Positions 13,101 to 23,859 of a stretch of DNA of 64,000 nt are shown here, piece after piece. Numbering within the stretch: position 1 is the stretch's first letter; each line of letters begins with the position of its first letter. A model generated the notes under the pieces. It had not been told where the DNA came from. It worked only from the letters and a program-made list of their open reading frames with translations, and ran no database searches. The position numbers and the translations under genes were made by a program. The stretch is from Liriodendron chinense (taxonomy: Eukaryota; Streptophyta; Magnoliopsida; Magnoliales; Magnoliaceae), in the NCBI GenBank assembly GCA_003013855.2, contig ML058447.1, positions 1,736,001 to 1,800,000 of the forward strand. The letters are read 5' to 3'.

Positions 13101-16100
13101 CTGTGGAGGTTGTGGGATTCAAGGCATTAAAAGAACAATACAAAGAGGACCTCATTTTTGGTAAAGTGCTTAACAGCTGTGTGGATGGTCAAGATTTAAA
13201 ATGTGAATTCATCTTACACAACGAATAATTATTCTAGGTTTCTCACTTATATATTTCTAAAGGATCTTTGCAAAAGAAGATCATATCTGAGCTACACAAA
13301 GGACTGGGGGGATACTTTGGAAGAGAGAAATATTAGCCATGATAGAAGAAAAATACTACGGACCTTATATGCATTGTGACATTGAACGGTTCATAGCACG
13401 ATGTGTTGATGCCAAAAATCATATGCAGAACACTAGCCTTTATATGTCACTTCTTGTTTCAATCGCACATGGGCAAACATTTCTATGAACTCCATTCTGG
13501 GTCTTCCTAAGACTCAAAGTAGAGCATATTCGATTTCGTTATGATGGACCTTTTTTGAAGATGGCCCACTTAAAATAATGCAAAAGGACGATGGACACTA
13601 CGCATATCGCCAACACATTCTTTTTGAAGATTGTGCGCTTCACGGGTACAAAGAAAAAAAAGAAAAAAACTTTGGCTTGTGATTCGCAGTTTGTGGGACA
13701 CTAATGGCATAGTTTTATGGAAGTGATTGGGGACTAAGCTTCAATTCTTTAATACATATCATCCTCAAACAAACAACCAAACCAAGGTACTTAACAAGAG
13801 CCTTTGTAACCTCTTGAGGAATATCGTAGGTAACAGTATATCTCAATGGGACTTGGCTTTACTCAAGTTGAGTTTGCCTACATAAGATCAGATAGTTCTA
13901 AACCTTTGATTAGTAACCTAAAAACAAGTGGTTACAAATAAACACAACAGCCATCTGAGATAATATCCATGAGTAAAACAGATACGATCTTCCAAACTAG
14001 ACAAGTTTTGGCTGTATCTATCTATAATGAGTCTCATTTCTCCTTTCGAATTGTTTCTTGCGGGGAATTATATAATCAGACACATCTGACCCAAGGGAAA
14101 AAACTTCTATGGTTTCCTGCAATGACCGAATAAGTGAAATAGCTCGAGTTCAGTCACCTCACACATGTAAGTTAGAAAGCAGGTGGGCCACACATGTACA
14201 CAGTATATAATCGGTCAATTTCACTTGACCATTCATTTGTTTTGTCCAGGTGTGGAACACCTAGTTATAATATACACTAATAGATTTGACATCTACACGG
14301 TTGGGATCACATGATCTCACACAAGTGTCCCTTGCTTCCACATGTTAGTTAAGTGCAATTAGTATTTGAAATCAACCCAGTTCACCCATCAGGTAGATCA
14401 AATGTGTTCCAAAGCAATGAGCGGTTTAAGAAATTACAAGCTGGCCCCATTCAACTTCAGCATCTCTTGGTGGGCTTGCATTATGGGTGGGATCCTACCT
14501 GGTGGGGCCCATCTAATGAGCAGCCTCAATTTCACGTGCGTATGGAGTGTGTGAGAATGGCAGTGCAAGGGTAGTTTTTGATATAGCTAGTTTTACATGA
14601 ACATCTCTAGTTGGGCCCAACTGACCCACTTTGGCATGATGCAGCATGTGTGCAGGAATTTTGGAAAGGTTGAAGTAATGAAAGAGGAAGTCATTGCTAG
14701 TAGTAATGACTTGTCACGATCCATTGGTTCATATAGAATTCATGTCCGCAGTGTGTCAAAAAACATTCTTTTTGCAAAGTGCATATAATAAAATAGAGTG
14801 TAAGGGGCCACCCCAAAACCACACACAACTATGTCTTACTCATTGAACCCAGAGAACGCACGGATTGAATGGAAGCAATCCTTTGGATTGATTGGAGGGT
14901 TCTAGTGGAATGAAAAAAAATCAATTTAATGGACTGGGGAGGAGATACAAGAGGGGACTCTCTCGACAACTCCTAGGATGATAAGTAGGCCCCTTGTTTT
15001 TGGTAGGAATAATTCCAGCTTTTGTTGCCTCTCCGTAGAATGAGTCTACTTGCGAACTGGCAGGACACGGAGATCGAACCTATGACATTGGATTTTGGAG
15101 ACCAACATTCTATCGAACTGAACTAAGAGTGCCTTCTTCTGATGACAGTAGAAACAACCTTCAAGAAAAGGATACTTTTTGTACCCCCAAAACATTTTGC
15201 ATTAGCTCACCATGCCCACTAGCATGTACTGCATTTCCATGTACATGAAAACTAGATGAAAGAATCTCAGCTTCATATCAGTTATGCGCCTAATAATCAG
15301 GCCGTTGACTCAGGTGGGTCACAAAAGAATTGGAAACCTTAGGGAAAATATCTCTTAGCCATCCGTTTGTTTGTTACATTATGGCCCAGTTGAGGAATAA
15401 AGCAGGCAAATTTCAATAGAGAAAATCTAAAAAGCAGTGTGGATACATGACCAGAAGTTCCTATCTCACACACACAGGTCACAAAAGAATGGGAAACCTT
15501 AGGGAAAATATCTCTTAGCCATCCGATTTTGTTTGTTACATTATGGCCCAGTTGAGGAATAAAGCAGGCGAATTTCAATAGAGAAAATCTAAAAAGCAGT
15601 GTGGATGCATGACCAGAAGTTCCTATCTCACACACACGGGTCACAAAAGAATTGGAAACCTTAGGGAAAATATCTCTTAGCCATCCGTTTGTTTGTTACA
15701 TTATGGCCCAGTTTGACGAAATAAGAATCCAGGCGAATTTCTATAGAGAAAATCTAAAAAGCAGTGTGGAATGTGGATGCATGACCAGAAGTTCCTATCT
15801 CACACACACGGGTCACAAAGAATGAACTTAGGAAATATCTCTTGCATCCGTTGTTTTACTATGGCCAGTGACGTAAAGCAGGGAATGTTAAGAGAAAATT
15901 AAAAGCAGTGGGATACATGACAGAAGTCTATCTCCACAACGCCCATATTTGCGCCTAGAAGGTGGGGAAGACTTAGTTTATTTGATACTCTGACAGAGCA
16001 TGACGCTTGATACTCAGGCACTCTGAAACTGTATACATGTCATCCATTAACTCAAACCAAACCGACTAAATTGTGAAACCCACTAAAGTAACAATCGCAA

Positions 16101-16680
16101 AATCAGAATACCTGAACAGTTCTAACCTTTGATTCGTGGACATTTTGTTTGTTGAAATAGAACCAACGGATATTTTTCATTTTTCACCGTTTAATAATTT
16201 TCACCAATTCAAAAGTGAGATACTTATCATTTTGGGTTCATGATACATCAAAACTCATAATTTGGACGGTTTAATTTAGTTTTATGCCTCGTAAATAACT
16301 CGTAATTAATATTTACGTGACTGCGTATCATCCACCACACTGAAGCAGAGTATCAATGCTTTCCTCATTAGTAAAACTCGCTTTGTTTATGTACTCCAGC
16401 TGCTTTGCTAGAATCCATGAAAATGCTTTCCATACCCAAAACAAGTGAGAAAAGAAAATTGAAATGAAATGGAAATTCAAGAAGAAGAACAAGGGCATAC
16501 ATTACCTGAAGCTTTGGGAATTGGGGCCCGAAATCTGTTATTGGAAGTCAAAAGAGGGAATGTGGATGTGGGGTTGATTTGGTAAATCCCAAGAGGCGTA
16601 GAAGAAGAGCAGTCTTTGGCCTTTATTTTAGCGGCGATGGGCGACAATAGAGAAATTGAAGTCGCAATAGCCCCAGCCAT
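7182..16680 (-). CDS. FAP3: chalcone-isomerase-fold fatty-acid-binding protein, FAP3-like, plastid-targeted
   Basis: Exons on the minus strand: 16680-16506, 8702-8601, 7949-7794, 7706-7492 and 7340-7182 (stop TAG), giving 268 residues. Exon 1 encodes an N-terminus rich in Ser, Thr and Ala with basic residues and almost no acidic ones, typical of a chloroplast transit peptide. The body has the CHI-fold landmarks: VPGCSDQLLLLGTGYREK across exons 2-3, [32 protein letters not shown] and FSSTFxxxPLKQGT-type strands, ending VFFGDAPVSP. This group binds fatty acids in plastids rather than cyclising chalcones. Exon 1 ends one base into a codon and exon 2 begins with two, so the join is in phase, although the 7.8-kb intron makes exon 1 the least certain part. 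Family call is firm; the FAP3 paralogue label is likely. The intron carries a Ty3 wreck, a tRNA-like sequence and a tandem repeat. Confidence 0.88.
9330..9810 (+). repeat. tandem duplication of LTR end plus primer-binding site
   Basis: About 220 bp from 9340 to 9560 is repeated from about 9597 to 9810 with roughly 10-15% differences by eye. Both copies contain the GTGTACTCTTGT and GATCTC.TTGACT.GATAA landmarks and end at a degenerate primer-binding site (TTGGTATTAATGAGG and TTAGTATCAGCGAGG). A smaller direct repeat (GATTTGAAATTAATCTAATAG) occurs just upstream at 9172 and 9248. Confidence 0.8.
9859..10600 (+). pseudogene. Ty3 gag remnant
   Basis: Two frames, 9859-10083 and 10354-10596, hold gag-like sequence. 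The second contains a 'NLYQRCHNLHQGNKLVNEYIK' style stretch that matches the capsid region of plant Ty3 elements, where a Tyr-rich 'LxQGxxSVxxY' motif is usual. The stretch between is out of frame. No intact zinc knuckle was found. No function is expected. Confidence 0.6.
11050..11540 (+). pseudogene. duplicated Ty3 protease region
   Basis: A segment of about 115 bp (11055-11165) recurs at 11333-11445. Both encode a 'VNKLKLKEHKHPCPYQIHW'-like stretch, the region after the retropepsin active site in plant Ty3 elements. Both copies are followed by a 'CDMVP.. ACH' cognate (best at 11468-11500) that normally precedes the conserved LLGRPW segment. The catalytic Asp motif upstream is not intact. 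Confidence 0.65.
12050..12890 (+). pseudogene. Ty3 reverse transcriptase and RNase H remnant
   Basis: Reading + with frame changes gives RT landmarks in order: FPIPHLDNMLD (about 12068), LHGAKVLLKINLRSGYY (about 12100), KTAFKIRDRLYE (about 12180), MPFGISNAP (about 12228), then a broken DYILF.. in place of the YxDD box. From 12694 a clean 63-residue frame matches the start of RNase H, with VGIGVVLSQEGKSI, FFSEKLYDAQKNYS and the terminal EFNAIV. In-frame stops interrupt the RT portion, so it is dead. Confidence 0.85.
13270..13895 (+). pseudogene. Ty3 integrase remnant
   Basis: From about 13274 the frame reads '.SELHKGLGGYFGREK', the start of the usual zinc-finger and integrase linker (compare GGxxGHFGxxKT in intact elements). 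Near 13740-13870 an integrase-core C-terminal segment is seen, with YHPQTNNQTKVLNKSLCNLL and SQWDLALL. Frame breaks are many. The element ends abruptly at about 13895. Confidence 0.75.
15059..15133 (-). other. tRNA-like sequence (Trp-type anticodon loop), probably SINE or organelle-derived
   Basis: On the minus strand the sequence begins GGCACTCTTAGTTCAGTTCG (box A-like). It continues with a loop CTCCAAA that puts CCA in the anticodon position, then GGTTCGATCTC (box B-like). The first 55 bases resemble plant organellar trnW, with differences that are mostly C-to-T or G-to-A. The 3' acceptor part does not pair with the 5' end, so a functional tRNA is unlikely. A tRNA-derived SINE head is the main alternative. 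Confidence 0.5.
15317..15935. repeat. four-copy tandem repeat of about 160 bp
   Basis: Units begin at about 15317, 15477, 15641 and 15809, each opening GGTCACAAA and closing TATCTCACACACAC. Copies 1-3 are nearly identical, with copy 3 having a small insertion near 15712. Copy 4 is about 30 bp shorter and has lost single bases at many doubled positions. It lies in FAP3-like intron 1. Confidence 0.92.
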
Positions 16681-16860
16681 TTCCCAATCTCAATCTCTGT
16701 CTGTCTGGGGCCATTTCCCAAACTCAATCTCTATCTCTTAAATTCAGTACTTTTTTTTTTTCAGGGACACCGATTGCGTCCTACCCCCACCCGTCTCTAG
16801 CTCTGTGTGGGCCCACCGTGATGTATCTATTTATCCACGCCGTCCATTCCTTTTCTCAGA
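16681..16860 (-). promoter_or_regulatory. 5' flank of the FAP3-like gene with truncated foldback MITE
   Basis: Directly upstream of the ATG (16680) is a purine-rich leader in which 'AGAGATTGAGATTGGGAAATGG' is nearly duplicated (about 16682-16740). Beyond it, at 16796-16860, is one arm of the foldback MITE family (GTGGGCCCACCGTGATGTAT, then ATCCACGCCGTCCATTCC) without its partner arm. No clear TATA box was identified. Confidence 0.4.
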
Positions 16861-17552
16861 TGTATCCACACTAATCATATTGGCCATAACTATTCACGAG
16901 CTGATTGGTGGACATTTTCGTTTGATTATAGATGAGGACCACTCTATCCAAATTCAAGAAACAGATGTATAAGAGGTCAGATCGTATAATCCGTCTGATT
17001 TCTACAATCGGTCGAACTATTTGGACGGTTCAAATTTCAGAACATGTACATGGACGATTGGCCATGTGAATAGATTGATCGGATGGGTCGTTTTCTACAA
17101 TCCGGGTCCAATTGGGGACCTGTCCCCACCAAAACAACCTCAGACCCGATTTTCAAAACAAGGTCCACTTTTGAGTCGAATCTAAATTGAATCCCGCATC
17201 CACCCAAAAAACATGAAAAAACTCTCCAGCCATTTAGAGCCCTGCTGCTGGAAATTTCTCGCATCATGGTGTCTACAAGTGGGATTCCCTGTAAGTAAAG
17301 CTGTACACCAGAGCCTGATGGATCCGGGCCCCAGCTTCCTGGAGCCCTTGAAGAAATCAGGTCTGGTCCAGCTGTTTGGGGCCCTTAAGAAATCAGGTCA
17401 GGTCCACCTATCACAGACCAGTATAAAAACGGCATAGGTGGCTTTGGGACTGAGAGTTGAGCCCCGTTAAAATTTTAAAATCCCAAAATTATACCTTATT
17501 AATCATTCGCGAAACACACGTAAGAGAGCACATTTACACCGGGGGCGATGGG

Positions 17553-18109
17553 TAGGGCTGGGCACAGTTCAGTTGGTTCGGTTTTAAGAGGTGATACCCA
17601 ACCGAACCGACTCAGTCGGTTTCAAATATTTAACAACCGAACCAAACCGATGAGCCCACACTAATCAAACTGAACCTAATAAATTTGGGTCAGTTTGGTT
17701 TTGGCAGTTTTTTCCACAAAGTTCAAAAAATTAAGAAGATTCAAATCTTTGGTGGACCACCCGAATGCAAAAATTGGTGAATGACCATTAAAACTTTTTA
17801 TAACTATAGACTACAAAAGTTTTGGATAAGTTGAAAGTGAAATTTAACTGTTCCTTCATCTAGATCTATTTGGACTTATCAATGGGTTGGATGGAAAATA
17901 CACATTGCAGATCTTCTTCAAGTGGGCCCTAGGACATTTTTAATGGCGAGCGCTCAATCAGCACTGTTTCTTGTAGTGTGGTCCACTTGAGAGTTAGATC
18001 TGATTGATTTTTTAGAACACATCAAAATTAGTTGAGAAAACAAATGGACAGCATGAATATATAAGATATTATCAAGGTGAGAAATACGGTGAGTAAAGAT
18101 AACATATAC

Positions 18110-18176
<67 letters not shown>

Positions 18177-18296
18177 GGTTTATAATTTTTACAAACCGAC
18201 AACTGAACTGACCCGAAATAGAATAGAAAACTGACCGAAATCGATCGATTCGGTTCAGTCAATTTTATCAGTTTGGTCGATTTTTTTAACAGCCTA
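17553..18296. mobile_element. hAT-like non-autonomous element
   Basis: The left end TAGGGCTGGGCACAG and right end ..AACAGCCTA are imperfect inverted termini (TAGG(G)CTG). Inner ends carry GGTTCGGTTTT and its complement. The flanks GCGATGGG and CGGATGTG agree at only five of eight positions, so the target duplication is weak. It encloses a decayed foldback MITE (about 17720-18110) and the (TA)n tract. Confidence 0.6.
18112..18174. repeat. (TA)n microsatellite
   Basis: An uninterrupted alternating TA tract of about 60 bases, lying between the foldback core and the right end of the hAT-like element. Confidence 0.98.
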
Positions 18297-18330
18297 CGGA
18301 TGTGGTACTACCACCATCAGGACCTAGCTA

Positions 18331-18803
18331 GAGATGAACGGTCCTATTAGGAGCTCTGTAGGGCCCACCGTGATGTCTTTGTTTTATCCATGTCATCTAT
18401 CCATTTTCAATAGTCATTTCAAAGTACGATCCAAAATATGAGGTGGATAAAAGGCTTGAGTGGACCACACAAGAGGAAGCAGTGATGACAATAACATCCA
18501 CCAATGAAACCTTCCTATAGCCCACCATGACGTTTAGTTACCATCCAACCTGTTCGTAAGGTCACATAGACCTGATGAAGGGAAATCATAAGTATCAGCT
18601 TGATCTAAAACTTCTATGCCCCCAAAAGGTTTTCAGCATATTCAATCCCAACTGTTTCCAGTGGTGTGATCACTCTAGAATTTAATTTACTCTATTTTTT
18701 GGGATCATGCCATAAAATGATCTTTCAAATTGGATGGATGGCTTGGACAAAGAAAATATATCATGGTGGCCCCCACAGAGCCCCTAAGAGGACCGTCCGT
18801 CTC
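18331..18803. repeat. foldback MITE, full length
   Basis: Terminal inverted repeat with outer arm GAGATGAACGGTCCTATTAG then GAGCTCTGT, matched at the right end by its complement with about five differences. Inside are the shared family core GGGCCCACCGTGATGT and the TCCATCC inner arm. The roughly 28-bp outer arm is private to this copy. Confidence 0.85.
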
Positions 18804-19164
18804 TAGATAGGTCCTGGTGGGGGTAGTAGCCAATCTGCGCCCATTTACACCATTCACGTGTCAAAGCTGCGCAGGTATGTGTGATGACGTCCGTCCATCG
18901 AGGCAGGGCCCACCGTATAAACTGCCTCAGATGATGTGGACCTGAGACAGATCCAAAGTAGTTACTTAGCCGGCCAGGCTTGGGTCCTAAAAAAAACAAG
19001 ACCACAAAACCGATCATCAGGGCTAATGCCAGATGAAATGGAATTGCATTATATGGAATTAACATCATTATTGCACAATGAATTGTATTTTGACAGCATA
19101 ATCCCACATTTGGAATCCAATTCTTCCTTTGGAGAAAACATTATCAAGTTAAACCCTGTATGTA

Positions 19165-19440
19165 GTTAAAACCTGTATGTAGTGGATTTTGAAATCCACC
19201 AGAAAATGCCATGGCATCTATCATTGGGATTCCATACTTTTCTACCCATTGGGATTCGATGTTATGATACCTAGCTAGATTAGGAACTTCACAGGTACAA
19301 GGCGGCAATGTGAGGCCTACATATGTAGTGGATTTTGAAATCCACTAGAAAATGCCATGGTATCTATCATTGGGATTCAATATTTTTCTACCCGTTGGGA
19401 TTCGATGTTATGATACATAGCTAGATTAGATTATGATACC
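19165..19440. repeat. direct duplication of about 110 bp
   Basis: The stretch TATGTAGTGGATTTTGAAAT... to ..CTAGATTAG at about 19176-19283 recurs at 19321-19427 with a few substitutions. The spacer of about 40 bp is unrelated. Next to it (19441-19600) is a second small set of 'TGGAATTTGCATNGGACCAAATGCA' repeats. No gene is seen. Confidence 0.85.
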
Positions 19441-19599
19441 TGTATTAATCCCGTTGCACGGGAACAAATGCAATTCTATACCACAAACCCAGATGGAATT
19501 TGCATAGGACCAAATGCAAACAAATGCATTTCCATACCACAAATGCCAAATGGAATTTGCATGGGACCAAATGCAATTCCATACCACCCATCCCGAATA

Positions 19600-21379
19600 A
19601 TTCTGAGCACTCCTCATCATCCAATTGGGCTGACAGTTTGGATCGTCAGAACATAGGCCCATAGGCTGCACATCAACAAACCATATAGCGAAACCACTCA
19701 CATGCAGTGAGTCAATCCAGACCAACCAAATGAAGGAGGCTATTGTTTATGGACCATAACAAAAAATGAGGAGGCCCCATTGCTTATCAAGCAGAGAGAA
19801 CAGCTTAACCATCAAATCTTAAGCGTTGAATTTGGAGCTTAACCCACTTGAGTTGCAACATGGCCAAGGAAATCTAAAGTGACAGAGACCAGAGCCACTG
19901 ACTATTGAAATATGGAACAACCTTCTCTAACTAAGATGTACATGGGTGCAATACCACTTCTCTAGATATCACGTTCATTCACATCAGTGCCATATTATAT
20001 AAAGAAAAAAAAATATGCAAAGGTAAGTTCCATCTCCCATCCGTCATTTCATCATTTCATACTCAAGCGCAGAGCCTGCGATCACACATCACAGAATCAA
20101 TCCATATATATATAGGCAGATAAAGAAGCTAAAGCTACAATGCTATTTCTGAGAATTTCAAAATGGCTATGCACTTAAATTATGTAGTATATTTACTAGA
20201 GTTTGAATTTAATTACTAAATCAACTTTAATATTCCTAATTAGGGTAAATATGTGATGACACAATAATTGTAATAAGTTCATTGAAGTATATACTTTGGC
20301 CAAATATGATGAAATTCCAAACCTTGAATGGGCCCAAGCATGGGATCATAACCTAACGACTAACCAATGTTCTTTAACCATTGATTTAAATGGCCAATGT
20401 TTGGACTACTCAAATCATTCTATTGAGGTAATTTTAGTGATGCAGTTAATTACCTTATTGTTTTTGGGATATCATCAACTGACCATGTGTACAATAGGTT
20501 AGTACCCTGGTGACACATATGTTATGTACGCATGCAACTCTTCTACCTTTAAAAATGATGGACTCTTCCTGCCTTTAAAATTAAGGAATTAAAAAGATAA
20601 AAGAAAAAAGAAAAATAGAAGGAAAGGATTAGTAATCCAGGCTAAAGGAAGGGATTGTAAAACTCACCAAAAGTAAAAGTAAATCTCCCCAGGATTCAGA
20701 ATATCCTCTAATCCACATTGCCAAACAAGTAATGGATTCAAAATACCTGATCAAATGCATGGTGCCAAACGGCCGAAGTGTTCCAATTGGTAAAGATTTT
20801 GGGGCATTTTATTTTATTTTTCTTTGACATTTTGTACCTAATTTTCAAAACCTTAAAATACAAATCTTTTGCCTTTGGCTAAAGATTAGTAGCTAGGCTT
20901 TAACAGCTCGGGCACCTTTAGACACACTTTGCACTTTGCATCCATTGTGAGAATCCCTTAGAAATGGTGACCCATGGTGGGAGCCTTGGACACAATTAGC
21001 AGCACCCCTGAGAAACGGTGACCCATGATGCCAACCATAGGTCTAATCATGATTCGATGTTGCACCTGGATAAGATTACCTGTACAATTAAATGACACAG
21101 CAGTGGATAGGTGGAAGATACATGTATGGTGAGGTGATGGGATGTCGATTGTATTACCAAAGTGATTCCTACCAACAATCAAGTTCCTCTTCAGTCACGG
21201 TCTCAGCCCTCTGGCACCCATATGACCTTTATGCATACAAGGATGGAGAGCCATTATGTAACAATCAATAAACTTTCTAAGACTGTATTTTTCTTTCTCA
21301 ATTTTACTTTCAAATATTCTCTATTCTTGGGATCAGGTTTACAAATGCTCAAAAACTCTCTAAGTTAGGGATAATTGCC
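19600..21379. other. intergenic, no gene recognised
   Basis: A-rich and T-rich DNA with only short frames on both strands. No recognised domain, LTR or foldback arm pair. A CGGTGACCCATG-type repeat occurs at 20964 and 21016. Confidence 0.6.
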
Positions 21380-21603
21380 CTGTGGGAGAATATATTCCGG
21401 TGGCATATTTGTTATATTCGGGATTCAAACACAAGACCTTCCGTTGTTATATTTGGGATTCGAACATAAGACCTTCCGCTCTGATACCAAGTCATAAGAC
21501 CTTCCGCTCTGATACCATGTCAAATAACCACTTGCTTATCTAAAAGCTCGAGCCGTTGGAGCTGGCAGAGGATGGTGTCATTTATATCAATGGACTCTTA
21601 ACA
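21380..21603 (-). mobile_element. TRIM retrotransposon fragment with one LTR
   Basis: The LTR is 21518-21603 (TGTCAAAT .. TCTTAACA as read on +). It is directly preceded by GCTCTGATACCA, the complement of an initiator-Met primer-binding site. The internal part has the GAGAATATATTCCGGTGGCATATTTG landmark also present in the copies at 43.8-46.3 kb. The 'AAGACCTTCCG..CTGATACCA' segment is present about three times, a local expansion of the primer-site region. No coding capacity, as expected for TRIM elements. Confidence 0.82.
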
Positions 21604-21900
21604 ATCCTAATGGGATATCTTCAAAAGCTGTGAGGTTCATTTGCGAACCATGGCAATTACCCAACATGCAAACCATTGCAACTATTCACATTCAATCTAA
21701 AAACCTGAGGATTTTATAATGACTCCCTATCCATCTTATACCTAATTCAACTAAAGTACCGAAGAAACCAAGTTAAAAACTCCCTAAATTGGTTGGTAAA
21801 CATGCATGACAGACTATCAAAGCAGCTAACTAGAGCAGAACCCCTTGTAGAAACAGAGAGAACTAATTGTTCATAATTATAAAGAACAATGAAAAATTAC

Positions 21901-22212
21901 CTTAATTTGCTCCTTCTCAGTCCACCGGCCACTATCCTGAACTTGTTCAGGTCTCCGATCTGCCGACATTACATAATTGGGGAGCGGGACTTTATCGGAT
22001 TCAATGCAAATGAGATCCTCTACAAGAATATCATAGTGCCTCTTGATCTCATCGATGCTTCTCCCTCCAACCATGGTTGCCACATTCTGCCATCGGTCGG
22101 GAGTCTCCTTGTCGTAGACAGCCAGAGCCCTCTCAAAAATCTTATCTTCCTCTCGACTCCAATCCGAGTGAACCGTACAAATCGTCCCTTCTTCCATCGT
22201 CCTACAACCCAT
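21901..22212 (-). CDS. RADIALIS-like small MYB/SANT protein, first coding exon
   Basis: A single SANT/MYB repeat: WSREEDKIFERALAVYD, then TPDRWQNVA, GGRSIDEIKRHYDIL and the family-typical LVEDLICIES and PLPNY. This repeat matches RADIALIS and RADIALIS-like proteins, nuclear factors that in other plants compete with DIVARICATA-type MYBs. The exon ends EKEQIK before a donor (ATTAAG/GTAATT, GT at 21900-21899). Family members usually finish with a very short last exon. One candidate acceptor lies downstream on the minus strand near 21710 (TTTTTAG then five codons and a stop), but it is not secure. Start: ATG at 22212, or the internal ATG at 22197. A TATATAA lies only about 8-15 bases upstream of 22212, so that TATA, if used, would favour the internal start. 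Confidence 0.85.
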
Positions 22213-22697
22213 TTTCTCCTTTATATACCCCCTTACTCTCTTTCAATCAAACTTAAGAACCCAACAAGTAATCATATCAATACAAAATTAAGAAAAGGAA
22301 ATACTTGTAGTAAAAAAAAAAAAAAACTACTAATCAAAAGCGAATAAATAAATAAAATAACATAGCAATGTTTGTAGTAAAGAAAATCAAACCAAATGTT
22401 GACAACCAATTACTACAGATTACAGACGAAATCTTATAACGAAATGAAAGAAAATCAAAGATTCGTTCAAACAAAGCATGAATGAAGAGGAAAGAAGAAG
22501 AAGAATGTAACATATAACTTAAAAATTGGATTTTCCAGACTCCAAAAACTCCATCTAAAGAAACCCAAAAAGAATTCATATCTCCATCAATTCCACAAAG
22601 ATTGTTTCACAAGAAAAAAGATCCATTTTTCATTCAAATTAACTATATTTATCCATGTAAACTCTCTGCATGCATATACGTATCTGTTAGAGAGATC

Positions 22698-22698
<1 letters not shown>

Positions 22699-22728
<30 letters not shown>
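22699..22728. repeat. (AG)n microsatellite upstream of the RADIALIS-like gene
   Basis: About 15 AG units, read as (CT)n from the gene's strand, about 490 bp upstream of its start. CT tracts are common in plant 5' regions. A short (ATT)n run follows at about 22815-22831. Confidence 0.97.
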
Positions 22729-22732
<4 letters not shown>

Positions 22733-22831
22733 CAATTCTCACCATCTCATTCTCATGCATATAGGTAGCGTTTCAGATAGATACGAGGCGGGGCATTCAT
22801 TTTCATGCTTTTATATTATTATTATTATTAT

Positions 22832-23859
22832 TGTTTGGGGCATTCATTTTCATGCGTTTCAGATAGGTATGAGAGTGCATTAGCCATGCACTTCGAGGTA
22901 TCGATTTGCACGTGACACGTGGTCTACGTTGCTGCCACGGGGTGCAACGTGCCATGCACTAGCTAAACTAGTCGGACACCTCGCTGAACAGGTCAGGTCA
23001 CGGGCACGTCGCGTGCACGTGATGGAGATGCTAGGGAAGGGGACTGATCACTGGCACTGCAGTACCACAGCTTGTGGTGCCGTGCCATTTTTCTCTCCAC
23101 GTAGCATTTGTTTGGGGAATCCGTACCATGAAAACAGTAGAGCACACAGTGAAGAGTAAGCTTTTGAAATATCAGGATGATCCACACACTGGGTGGGCCA
23201 TACCTGTAAATCGCACATTGATTCCAACGGTGTGGCCCATATTGATGAGAAGACTAGCACAAAGTTTCTTTTGATGATCTTCGTGACAGGGCCTACCGTT
23301 TTAATGGTAAGGATATCACATTCAAGTGACATGGTGGCGGGAAATTAAGATAGTGCTGCACGACAATTTGTGGTGCGGCTGTATGTAGGCGAGCAGAGAT
23401 GACGTCATTTATTTGAACCCGAGCTGGCCCCTTATCTCAATCATCCGACTGCGCACTTGACAATTGTACAGTCGCCATGCATATTAGACAAATCAAACCG
23501 TCTAAATCACGGTGATGGGCCGTAACCGACCGGTTGGTTAGTGAACATCCAATGGACGGCCAAAATTGAAAGTACCAAGGGCCCTCATTCAATAAATAAA
23601 GGTCCACTAATCAGAGGCTGCAGTGATTATATAACGAATGCGATTTATTTTTAGCCTATCTACTTATTTTCCACTTTCTATGTGGGCCCATCTGATTTTT
23701 GGCTTGGGGGACATGCACAGGAGGGACCGCTCTACGGACGTCCTGGATCCTGCACAAATGTCACTTTGGCACATTGGGTACTACTCTTTTTGGTGCTTGA
23801 AGATCATGCGTCTGGAATTTACCAAACTAAGGATCATAAGCATAGCATACTAGGGTTTT
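22832..23859. other. intergenic, no gene recognised
   Basis: Only short overlapping frames. CACGTGACACGTGG and GCACGTGATGG motifs (G-box-like) occur at about 22909 and 23013. No domain or element end was recognised. Confidence 0.5.

Larger units (their letters stand above)
8870..13900 (+). mobile_element. degenerate Ty3/gypsy retrotransposon in FAP3-like intron 1
   Basis: The parts occur in the order expected of a Ty3 element: LTR-like DNA with a TATA motif (TCTATAAAGAG near 9313), a decayed initiator-Met primer site (TTTTGGTATTAATGAGG near 9516), gag-like frames (9859-10600), protease region (11050-11540), reverse transcriptase and RNase H (12050-12890), and integrase (13270-13890). The frame is broken by many stops and frameshifts. 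No 3' LTR was seen after 13900, so it is truncated. It lies antisense to the host gene. Confidence 0.85.

Noticed and set aside
15317..15935. CRISPR-like array
   Set aside because: Long 160-bp units without unique spacers in a plant intron: a plain tandem repeat.
21889..22347. 152-residue plus-strand open frame
   Set aside because: Shadow of the RADIALIS-like exon on the other strand.
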